NCBI GenBank assembly: GCA_030268105.1
Contig: BSDZ01000094.1
Coordinates: forward strand, 558,001 to 622,000
From: Volvox africanus
Taxonomy: Eukaryota > Chlorophyta > Chlorophyceae > Chlamydomonadales > Volvocaceae
Reading direction: 5' to 3'
Length of the DNA: 64,000 nucleotides
The position numbers and the translations under genes were made by a program. Under the pieces are notes generated by a model, which worked only from the letters and a program-made list of their open reading frames with translations, searched no databases and was not told the DNA's origin. Shown piece after piece: positions 24,355 to 35,415 of the stretch. Every line of letters starts with the position of its first letter. Positions within the stretch are counted from its first letter, which is position 1.

Positions 24355-26163
24355 ATGATGGAGGAAGATATCGGCCTTGCGGAGCTTGGCGTCACAGCCC
24401 GGAATGCAGCCCTTGTCGAGGCGGAAATCCTGCAAGAGGTACGATGCGTATCAAAAAATATTTTAAACCCTTATATCATTATTTGGCCATCATCTTTCCG
24501 CACTTTCTTACAGCTGATTGTGAACCCGAAGGGTCCCCATTTTGAACCGGAATACCGCTCTGCATCGGCACCCTTTCACCTTGGCACCTGCAGTCGCTGT
24601 CAGCTGCTGGCGATGGCTCCGGCGACGGTGTGGCCCGCACGGTTGACACCGGACCCAGCGATGGCGTCTACCCCGACTTACGCGCCGACGACCGCGCTTC
24701 GGCCGCTGGAACCGCTGATCCTGCACCCGCTGCCACCCGTGTTGGAGGTGGTGATGATGCGTCTGCTGCAGCTACTATTAAGGACAGCGGTCGTCGGGAG
24801 CGGCGACAATGGGCCGCCGAGCTGTTAACAGTAGAGACGGAGATTGCGACCTTGGAAAAGGCACTGGAGGTGGCCACTGAAGTTGTGGGCGGGGCGAGGA
24901 GCGAGGAGGTTGTGGAGGCGGTGGACGGCGGAAGCGGACTTCATCCGGTGGGGTTGCGTCCTCCTGCTTGCCAGGGCTGTAGTCCCCATAAGGCCCCGAT
25001 GGCGGTGCACCCTGGAGGCGTCCCTGGAGCAGCTTCTGACACCTGCTTCCTCTCGCTTCCTGTGCTCCCCGGTACTCGTCGAGTGATGTGGCCCGAGCCA
25101 CACCTCCCGCCCTGACACCGTATCCCCGCCTCCCCTTCTCAGCAGAGTGCATGGTGGTGTCAGGGCTGTTTGTCCGCCGCCGTGGCATCCGCTGTGTTCT
25201 TATCCCTTATTCTACATCCACATCCACCGTCAATACCAATGTCAATGCCAATGCCAATGCCAATGCCAATGCCAATGCCAATGCCAATGTCAATGTCGCA
25301 GTTGCATTTGCGGGAGTCCCTCTCCCTGCAAGTGGCGTTGCTCCGAGACCGTCTGGCTGGACTGCGGGAGGAGCGGGAGAGGCTCCAGGGGCGCCTTGCA
25401 ATAGAGTACCATGGAACGCAGCAGCAGCAACAACAACAACAGGAGTCTGGGTCAGGGGCGGCTATGTCGCCGACGCAGCCATCACGGCGGCTGCGGTTCG
25501 GCGCCCGGGCGCTCGCGCGTGTGGGTGCGGGTTGTGGCGACACACGAGGTGGTGCGGCCGCTGCGACGGACGCAGCAGCAGCAGACCGTTCCGCTGACGC
25601 TGACGGCAACCCCCAGACAAAGCCACAGAACCACCAGATGGAGGCCAACGGGGTGGCCAGTAAGAAGGCGCGCACGGCTACGGTGCTTGATGACGCGCAG
25701 GATGATCCGCTCGCTGCCGCCACCGTCAGCGGCAGCGGCGGCGGCAGCGGCGGCGACGGCGGCGGTGGTGGTCCCGGCGGCATGGCGCTCGCAGAAACGG
25801 AGAAGGACCGGCTCATCCGATGCGGCTTCCTTACCCCTTTTGATCGCCTGACAGGCTTTGAGCGAAAAATGCAGAACATGCCGCCGGCAGCCGCCGCCGC
25901 CGCTAGTATAGCTGCCGTCGCTGTGGCGGCTCCGCCGCCGCGGTCGCGGCCGCCGCCACTGCAGCCGCCGCGCTACCAGGCCGCTGGGTACGGGAACCTG
26001 CGCCATCTAGGACGCGCGGAGTTGCGGCCTGATGAGGCAATGGCTCTGACCCGCAGCGGGCGCTCAGTGGGAGAAGTCATTGCAGCGGCCGGACGTGCCG
26101 CGCTGGAGGCTCGGAGCAGCAGGAGGGCGGCGCAGTTCCTTGAGCCGCAGGAGCTGCCTCAGC

Positions 26164-26197
<34 letters not shown>

Positions 26198-29100
26198 GGG
26201 GGAAGCGGGTTGTCCTACTTGTAAGTTGTATTTGGGTTGAGGAAGGGTGGTGGTGAGGAGGAGTGGTGAGGAGTAGTGAGGGGTGGTGAGGAGTGGTGAG
26301 GAGTGGTGAAGGGTGGTGAGGGGTGGGGCGATCTTCACAACCTCAACAACATCCAAGCACGGAAGCCCCCAAACACACACACACAGGAACGAGGCGTACG
26401 GCGAGTGCCGCAGCACTTCTGGCGCCAGGCGGCATCTGGCCGTACGGCAGGCAGCAACACCCGGCTGCGGCGGAAGCGCACGCTACCCCAGGCGAACAGG
26501 GGGTCGGCGAGGAGGGCGAGACGGGTGGCGGCGGCGGCGGCAGCAGTAGTGACACTGACGGGGCCCGGGGGCAGCGTGACGGAGGCGGCGGCGGCGGCGA
26601 CGGGTAGGGAAGAAAACGAACGGAAAGGCAGCGGCAGCGGCAGCGGCCGGAGAAAAAAGAGGAGGAAAATGCGGGAAGAGGATGGGGAGGTGGAGGAGGA
26701 GGACGAGGATGGGGCAGCTGGAGAGGTCCCGGAGGAAGGGGAGGAGGAAGGGGAGGGGGAGGAGGAAGGGGAGGACGGAGGTGAAGGGCTGCGGCGGCAG
26801 CGGCGGCGGACGAGGAGCAGTGGCCTCCGGAGGAAGCACTCCAGGGAGGAGCCGCCAGAAAATGACTTCGACGTCGGCGACGGTGGCGATGCGGCTGGCG
26901 TCAGCGGCTCCGGGTGAGGACCCCTAGCTTGGGTGAGGGAAGCAGGAGAACAGAGAGAGGAAGAGGGAGATAAGGATGAGATGATGATGAAGCAGCAGCA
27001 GCAGAGGGTTTCAAGATGTTATCGATTTGGCTCAAATCACTTACGTCAATACGACACATGCCCCACACTTTATGGGTTAATTTCGAAAATCTAAATCCAA
27101 ACCCAAGATCGTTCTCCCCTCCCTACACTCCCTTCCCACCTGGCCTCCGGTCGCCCGTATTGCCAGCGAGGATTCGGATTTCGCTGAGGAGTTGATTGAC
27201 GGCGGCAGCAGTAGCGGCAGTAGCGACGTTGATTGCAGCGGCAGCGAGTCGTACGGCACCAGTGCTGATGACGGCGAGCTGAAAACGGCCGGGGGCAAAG
27301 AGGATTCGCTGTACGATGATTCGCTGTACGATGACGTCGATGAGGATTTTTATCAGGAGCGACTGCGGCGGAGTCGTGAGGCAGCTGCCGTCGCCGCCGC
27401 CACCGCCAATGGCGGCGGCGGTAGGGGCGGCGACCGACGCAGGGGGCCAGCAGGGTTGCACACCTCTGGCGGCACCCCGCCTCGGCAGCGGCGGCGGCTG
27501 CGCCGGCAGCAGCACAGCGCCGACAGCGGCCATGACGATGGTGGTGCCGCTACGACCGCACAAGACGGCGTGGAGGATGACGTGGAGGCTGTAGCAGCCG
27601 CCACTGCTATGACTAATGCCAGTCAGCAGCACACGGATCCGGACGGAGGGACGGGGCCGGCGGCGGCGGTGGCGGCGGCGGCGGCGCGGGATGGTGATGA
27701 TGATGTGGTGTTTGAGGGAGGCTTCCGGGTGCCGTCATGTCTGTACGGCAGGTTGTTTGACTACCAACAGACCGCCGTCAAATGGTTATGGGAGTTACAC
27801 ACGCAGCAGGCGGGCGGAATACTCGGCGACGAGATGGGGCTTGGGAAGACGGTGCAGGTGCGCGGGAGGGGAGGGAGCCCGGGGGGGACCCTTCCGTGCC
27901 TCTCATCGCCCCCCCCCTCCCCCCCACCACACACACAAAGGGGCACGTTCAACTATTACGTACGAAGTACGACACCACTTTAGCTGGGTCCCTGTCTATT
28001 ATTATATTATTATTTATTGCTTGTTGGAAGGTTGAGGCCTCACCGCAGTCCCCACGGCGGCCCCTTTCCCCCTTTGGACAGGTGATTGGGTATCTGGCAG
28101 GTTTGCAGTACAGTGGTGTGTATCGGCCCTCCCTGGTGGTCTGCCCCGCCACCGTCATCCGTCAGTGGCTGCGCGAGCTGAGGGCCTGGTGGCCGCCCTT
28201 CCGGGTTGTCGTACTGCACGACAGCGCGAAACACCCACCACACGCAGTCGGCTCCCGACCCCCTAAGTGCGTATGGGCGAGCGGGGAGCGGCGCCGAGGG
28301 GGGGAACTGTAAGGGATGTGTACATGTACTGTCATATGTAATGTGCGATGTAAAAGATGTAATGTATAATGAGATATATGTACTGTGATAATATGTACTA
28401 TCATAATGTGATATTACATGTAATATATATGTAATATTGTAATGTGAGATGTGATGTTAGTTGCTCTTATGGGGGTGGGGGGTGTAGAGGAGAGGTGCGT
28501 GCCGGTTCGTGGCCCGCGTGAGAAGGGGGCATTGGATGACACGGTAAGGTTGTGTTTCGGAGGGCGGGGGGCCCCAACATCCTCCGTTCTCACTAACTGG
28601 TGTATATCATACTTATCCATATCCATATCCACACTTATATCTAATCTTGCTTTCCGTCCCCCCCTTCGTGCGCTAAAACCCATATGATTCATCTCAGACC
28701 TGCGCTGCTCGACGTGGCCCTTAACAGCCCTGCCGGACTCGTACTCACGACGTACGACAATCTGCGGCTTCAGCGCGACCTGCTACTGCGTGTCCGGTGG
28801 GGTGTGGTGGTGCTGGATGAGGGTCACAAGATACGAAACCCCGATAGCGAGATCACGTTGGTGTGCAAACAGGTAGGTGAGTGCGCTGGCGATGTAGGAA
28901 GTCGGTCATTTCGAATCGCCATAAACCATAAACCATAAAACGCTGATCATTAACCACCAACCACCATGACGGAAGACTTTGCTCATAACCTAGATACGAG
29001 AACTTGCTGTAGCTGACATGACATGACATGACATAACATAACATAATATAGAAGGTGGCTCGATTTTATTCGACACAACGAATCTTGCTGTTGTCTCCGA

Positions 29101-31666
29101 CCCGGCGTCGAAGTCTGAGTCGTACAGGAGGGTTTAAGCATGGAAACGAATGGAAGAAAGCTAATTGTTCCTAACGTCCCTCCTCACCAGGAAAGGCCAA
29201 ATAGCTTGCTTTCTCACACCACACCACACCAGCCCACCCCACCGCGCTCCCCCCTTTCCCCCCGCACACTGTTCCCCGTCCCACCCAACCACCCAATCAG
29301 CTGCCCATCCGATGACCTTATCCCCCTCCTTCACCCCTCCTCTTTCCCCATTACCCGATACACTCTCGTTGTACGACACGGCGCACGGCACGCCCATACA
29401 CACAGCTTCACACGGTTCACCGGCTGATCATGAGCGGGAGTCCCATTCAAAACCGCCTGGCGGAGCTTTGGTCCCTCTTCGACTTCATCTTCCCTGGCAA
29501 GCTGGGCACCCTGCCCGTATTCCATGCGCAATTCGCTGTGCCCATTCAGGTGTGTGTGTGTGTGTGTGTGTGTGTATGCGGGGGGAGAGGGAGAGGGGGG
29601 AGGATGACGAATTAACGAGACCTGATACGAGAGGGGAAAGGGGGACGGCACGTGTGTGTATTCTTGTGTGTGTGTGTGTGTGCGGATGTATTTATGTGTG
29701 TTTGTGTGTCGTGCAATGTCGTGCAATGCAGTGGTGATGTCAACAGAGAAGGACACGAAGGAGATAGCAGCGCGGGTGTTGGAGTTCTCGAGTGCCGCCC
29801 CACTGCTTCCCCCCTGGCAGGTAGGCGGGTACGCCAACGCGACCTCCCTGCAGGTCACCACCGCCTACAAGTGCGCGGTAGTGCTCCGAGACCTGACTGC
29901 GCCGTACCTTTTGAGGCGCCGGAAGGCGGATGTGGCGGCGCAGCTGCCAGCCAAGACAGAGCAGGTGGTGCACTGAAGGGGGGAAGGAGGGGTGCGACGA
30001 GATCAGCAAGAAGTGGATGATGGGGAGATGGAAATGGGAAGGGGTGTTGCGTGTGTGTGAGGGGCCGGATAGATACACTTTCGGTTGTCGGTTATTGGTT
30101 ACTTGTTATTGGTTGTGCTCTTCACAAGGACGTTGGGTCTGGGTTGAATGGGTGTTGAGGGGTCAGGAAGTGAGATGATGGAAGTAGCTAGTATATGTTA
30201 ATGTGTTGGGGTTGGGGGTTTAGGGGGGTTGGGGGTTTTGGGGGTTGAGGGGGGTTGGGGGTTTAGGGGGGTTGGGGGTTTAGGGGGGCTGGGGGTTTAA
30301 AGGGGGCTGGGGGTTTAGGGGGGCTGGGGGTTTACGGGGGTTGGGGGTTTCCCGACAAGGAAACTTGTTGGTGGTAGTTGAAGGTCGTTGGCAGCGGGAG
30401 CCTGGTGGTGGGGGTGCACTGGGGCGCGCGGGAGATTGGGAAGGAGGGGAGGATCGACGGGAAGGAGGGGTTTGGGTTTCCTGCGCAGGCCGAAACGGAG
30501 CCTCAACTGACAGCCGTATGTTGTAGGGCGTCTCCATGGATCCGCTCCATTGGGTTGTGAATCCACAGTGTTATTGCGCTTGATGCTGGTGGAAATCATG
30601 TCCGTACGCAGGTTTTGTTTTGTACATTGGTTTCGGAGCAATTAGAGCTGTACCGGGCGTACCTGGCCAGCAAGGAGGTGAGGAGCTCTGAGGGTACGCA
30701 CTTCGTTATTTGCGATACGGCATGATGACTAATTACGATTATAATTACAGCCGCTATTGTTTTTATTTTTTATTTTTATTGTTGTTGTTGTATCAAATCG
30801 AGTCTCTTTCCGATCGCCCCTCACCCCACACCCAATACACACACATTCATACATTGACCCTCACGAGGTGGGGGAGATCTTGGAGGGTAGCCGAAGGGCC
30901 TTATGCGGCATCGACATCCTTCGCAAGATCTGCAACCACCCGGATCTGTTGGAACGACTAACCGCTCAGGGGGCGGATGACTACGGTGTGTGTGTGTGTG
31001 CTTGTGTGTTCACTCTCGATAGGGCGGCCTGCGGGGTGCTGTCAGGTTGTGAGAGCTCCAGGGGGGGAAGCGAGGGGGAAGGGGGGGAAGGCAAGCGAAG
31101 CTGCAAAGCGAAGCGAGGGATGGGGGAGATTCTGAAAGGGCTGGATCCAGATCCTGGAACGTGAATAGCCACGGTTGGATGATGTGTTTGGTGTGCTCTG
31201 CCATGCTATGTGCTTGGCGTACTTGCTGTGCTATGCATGCTGTGATTAAGTATATAATGCGTTGATCTTTGGTTTCGTAGCATGGCTCTGGTGAGCCATG
31301 CTGTGCTGAGCTTTGGTACGCTCTGCTGTGCGTGGTGTGTGTTCTATCGTTGCTCTTGTTTCACTTGCCTTATCAGGCAATTCCGCGCGTTCCGGAAAGC
31401 TGCGCGTGGCCGAGCGTGTGCTGTCCGCCTGGCATTCGGCGGACCATAAGGCCCTGCTGTTCTGCCAGACGCAACAGATGCTGGATATCCTGGAGAAGCT
31501 CGTACGGGGACGCGGATGGTCGTACCATCGTATGGACGGTGGAACTCCGGTTGCCGTACGACCTCGGCTCATTGACGATTTTAACACGAATCCTGACGTG
31601 TTCGTGTTCTTACTCACTACGAAGGCAAGCTAAGGGGAGGGGGCCCGACGGGGTATGACGTGTCTA

Positions 31667-31703
<37 letters not shown>

Positions 31704-34700
31704 GTATGCGTGTGTATATGTGCGGGGTGCTATTCATAAGGCTTAGGCGGGAGGGGGGATTCCGTGTGTGTGTTTTGGTGGCGGTACTACAAGGAGATGG
31801 ACTCGTTAGACCCGAACACAGCAGAAGACGACATGTGTGTGTGTGTGGGTATGTGTGGGTATGTACTGTGTGTGTGGTGAGAGATTTGAGAGGTCACGAT
31901 GGTCGAGCCACAATGTAAGAGAAGGTATGGTTCTCTAGGTACGGACGATTGGAAAAAACGTAACTTTTGCGGGTTTAGTTGTCCACACCAGCACCTGCTA
32001 TTCCCCCGCCATTTCCCTTCCCCCCCGTCCCCCCCGTGCAGGTGGGCGGTCTCGGTGTGAACCTCACGGGCGCCACCCGCGTCATGTTGTACGACCCCGA
32101 CTGGAACCCCTCCACGGACATCCAGGTGCGTCCTGACATCAGGATGGAGGGTAAAGGGGAAGAGGGGGAGATGTGTGTGTGTGTGTTGGGGAGGGGGAAC
32201 AAAGGGAATGCGTGTCCGTCTCTGTGTGTATTTGTGTGTATGTGTGTGTATGTTTTACATCTCTAAATGGGCCTGACGCGATCCAGTAGTGGCAGCTATA
32301 CCCCCAACACCCCGGCCTCCCTCCCCCTTCCCCTTCCCCTTTCGCTTTCCCGCTCCGCATCGTAAGGCCCGCGAGCGCGCCTGGCGCATTGGCCAGTCTC
32401 AGCCCGTGACCATATACCGGCTCATCACCGCAGGAACCATTGAGGAGAAGGTCTATCACCGCCAAATCTACAAGAGCTTCCTAACCAACAAAGTGCGTGT
32501 TAAGAGGGGCAACTAAGTGGGCGGCGGGGGGGGGGGCAGGAGGGAAGGGGTGTGGGTGAATCGCATAGAGCAGCCGGAGGACCACATACACATCCATACA
32601 CACGCACACACGTGGGGCTACCCGAAGAGGGGCTGATGAGACCGCGACTTAACACACTGCGCTTGGCGACGTGGCAGATCGGGGTACGGCATCACTTTGG
32701 ATAGATAAGTGGTGCGAACCCCACATAAATGCAACCATACAAATTTACACAAATCACACAACGTTATTTATATGATTTATGTAATAACAATACTAAATAA
32801 GTGAACATCATGTTTGTTTGTCTCCGTTGCCTCCGGGCTACGCTCCGTACCCTCTTCTGGTTCTGGTTTTTGTGACTAATATACGGTGTTGGTGCTCAGG
32901 TGCTCCGAGATCCACGTCAAAAGCGCTTCTTCACCGCGCGAGACATCTCCGAGCTCTTCACTCTGGGGCCGGAGTATAAGAAAGGCGCAGCGGCGGCGGC
33001 GGCGGCCACCGGCGGCCTTGGCGGTCTCGACGGCAACGGCGGCGGCGTGGGTGATACAGAGACTGCCCGCATATTCGGCGCCACGATGGACATGCAGGAG
33101 GCATTGCGGCGAAGGGGTGCGGCCGCGGAGGGACCGACTTCGGGCAGGTTGTCGTCAACGGCGGCGGCGGCAGCGGCGCTGCAGCTCCGCGGCGAGCATG
33201 ATGGTGATATCGACGGCGCCGACCCCGATAACGGCGGAGGCGGAAACGGCGGCGGTGAAGCAGGCAGTGTCGGTAAGGCGGGTCAGTCTCACATCTCTCA
33301 GGATAACGGCGCCAGGGAACCAGAGCATGGAACTGGCCGGGCCGGCGGCGGCGGAAGGGACGGGCGGCGAAAACGAGCTCCGGGGCGGGCGGCGGTGGCG
33401 GCGGCGGCGGCGGCGGCGGAAGCTCCTGGTGGTGGTGGACCTGGTGCGTACGGCGCTGGCGGCGGCTGCAGCGAGGCGGGCGACGCCGATGATGGCAGTG
33501 GCGGCGGTGGCGGCTCGGCGGCGGCGGCGGACGAGTCACGAGTGCTTCGGGAGCTCTTTGACGGTGGCGCAGGTACTGTACGGCATATGTCAGAAACAAC
33601 ACGTTTTTGCTTAGATAGCCTAGATAGGAAGGGGTAGTTGGGCTGCGGGGATAAGAGAGGGCTGGATGGTTGCCTCGGCCTCAGCGATGGAAATGGCGGG
33701 AGGCGACAGCGATGGTGGTGGATATGATAAATGGTAATTGTAATGGTGGTGGTGATGGTGGTGGTGGTGGTAGATCCTTCCCCTCGTCCCCTCTCCCCCT
33801 GAACCACCACAAAGCCGTATAGCCCCGAATCCAGTCCCTCCAGCACCTAGCCTGAATGGACTTCATGAAACCCAGGCGAATTATTAACCGTCCCAACCGT
33901 CCCAACCGATCGAACCGAACAGGCATCCGCGGTCTGGTGGACCATTCCAAGATCGAGGGTGCTAACGATCCCGACCTGATTGCCGTACATGCGGAAGCGC
34001 AGCGTGTGGCGCAGCGGGCCGCCGAGGCGTTGCGTCGTTCTCGCCTTGCCTGCGCCGCCGCCTCTGTCGCCACGCCCACGTGGACGGGTCGCCACGGCCG
34101 TGCCGGCGCACCGGTACCGGCGACGACGGTAGCGGCGGCGACTACGCAGCCGTCACGGACCAGCGGAAGTCGAGGGCGACCGCCGGCGCCGCCGCTGCCG
34201 CCAGTGCCGCACCAGTACCCGCAACCGTCACGAGCAAGGGGCGGTGGAGGAGGAGGAGGAGAAGGAGAAGGAGAAGGGGGAGGAGGGGGAGGAGGAGGGG
34301 GAGGAAGAGGAAGGGGAGGAGGGGGAGGGGGAGGAGAGGGGGGTGACGTCAGTGGTGGCGGACCTGGCTCGTCAGGTGGAGGCGTAACGGTTGTTGTCAC
34401 CAGCGGTGGTGGGGCGGCGCGATTCGGGTCGGTGAAGAATGCGAGATTGCGAGGCGGCGCAGCGAGTGTCGCTCCGGCAGGGCCATTCGGAAGGCGAGGG
34501 GAGGCGGGGGGCCAGCCGCGGGCTGACCAGCCATTCAGCGGCGCGGTCGCGGGCACTCAGGCATTGTCCCACACGCACACGGGCGGGAGGGGCGCCCCGT
34601 CGTCGTCGGTACTGCTGGCACAGATTCGCAGTCGTCAGCAAGCCGTACACGGCGCCGCCGTGGCTGCAAGCCTGGGTGCTGACTTGGCTGCGTCCAACGC

Positions 34701-35415
34701 CCGACACGGCGGCAGCGGCAGCGGCAGCGGCAGCGGCAGCGGCAGCGGCAGCGGCAGCGGCAGCGGCAGCGGCAGCGGCAGCATCCCCGTTGTCAGCAGA
34801 TTGACGGCCGCTGAGAGGCTGTGCGAAGACCTGGTGTCATTTTTGGAGGAGCGCAGTGGAGTGGTGGGTAGCGATGAGCTGGTGGAGGCGTTTCGATCGA
34901 GGGTGGTTCCGGAGCAGATGCCGCTGTTTAAGCAGGTGCTTCGGCAAGTGGCGGGGTTACGGCGGCGGGCCGGCGGCGGTGAGTGGGTGTTGAAACCTGA
35001 GTTCTTTACTGCCAGTGTTGTGGCGGCAGCGGCGTCACCTGGCGGTTGCAACACCGAAGGCGGCGGAATTGGCGGCGGTGAAACCGGCGGGGGGGCTGCC
35101 AGAGGACGTCGGGGCGTGAGAGGAAGGGGGGAGGGGAGAACTGGATCTGGATCTTGGGCGGTGAGGGAGAGAACACGGGGGGAGGGAGGAGAGGGTGCTG
35201 GTGTAATGGGCGCTAGCGGGGTGGGGGCTTCGTTGGGTGCGACGTCGTCGGAAGCGGTAGAGAAGGCGGAGGGGGAGGGGAAGGCGGAGGGGAAGGCGGA
35301 GGGGGAGGCGGAGGGGGAGGGGGAGGGGAAGGTGGAGGGGAAGGCGGAGGGGGAGGCGGAGGGGAAGGCGGAGGGGGAGGGGGAGGGGAAGGTGGAGGTG
35401 ATCGACCTGACGTAA
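24355..35415 (+). CDS. ERCC6: CSB/ERCC6/Rad26-type SWI2/SNF2 ATPase
   Basis: Sixteen exons: 24355-24438, 24594 to about 24947 (end uncertain), 25302-26165, 26387-26913, 27167-27857, 28082-28266, 28698-28872, 29406-29549, 29821-29964, 30612-30677, 30868-30985, 31377-31624, 32042-32125, 32367-32492, 32900-33572, 33923-35415; about 1,990 aa. Family marks in order: N-terminal [56 protein letters not shown] (motif I), [12 protein letters not shown] (motif II, the CSB-type DEGH), [88 protein letters not shown] and, at the C-terminus, [22 protein letters not shown] proteins remodel stalled RNA polymerase II in transcription-coupled repair. Long Gly/Ala/Glu insertions make it longer than plant CHR8. 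A Lys/Arg-rich NLS-like block lies in exon 4. Confidence 0.95.
25236..25297 (+). repeat. CCAATG hexamer array abutting a 3' splice site
   Basis: About nine hexamer units run up to the acceptor TCGCAG at 25296-25301 of CSB exon 3, replacing the usual pyrimidine tract. Confidence 0.85.
30205..30352 (+). repeat. G-rich minisatellite with TTTAGGG cores
   Basis: About eight units of 15-20 bp made of G runs joined by TT, TTTA or CT lie in CSB intron 9. Several units contain TTTAGGG. The G-rich strand is the RNA-like strand, so both RNA and DNA could form G-quadruplexes. Confidence 0.85.
31625..32041 (+). other. GC-AG intron in the CSB gene
   Basis: Exon 12 must end at 31624 to join LLTTK to [10 protein letters not shown], the conserved motif V region. 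The intron then begins GCAAGC rather than GT and ends GTGCAG. The two exons agree in phase, and no GT near this point preserves the motif. Confidence 0.75.
31669..31703 (+). repeat. TGTC tetranucleotide array
   Basis: About nine TCTG/TGTC units lie inside the GC-AG intron of CSB. Confidence 0.9.
34709..34781 (+). repeat. In-frame GGCAGC array encoding Gly-Ser repeats
   Basis: Twelve GGCAGC units in CSB exon 16 code for an alternating Gly-Ser linker just before the C-terminal winged-helix-like region. A second in-frame repeat at about 35265-35400 codes for Glu/Gly/Lys/Ala near the end of the protein. Confidence 0.9.

Noticed and set aside
24514..24828. CSB exon 2 starting at the CTTACAG acceptor at 24513
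   Set aside because: That frame runs to a stop without the conserved helical region; the acceptor at 24593 is in phase with exon 1 and leads into the frame with [20 protein letters not shown].
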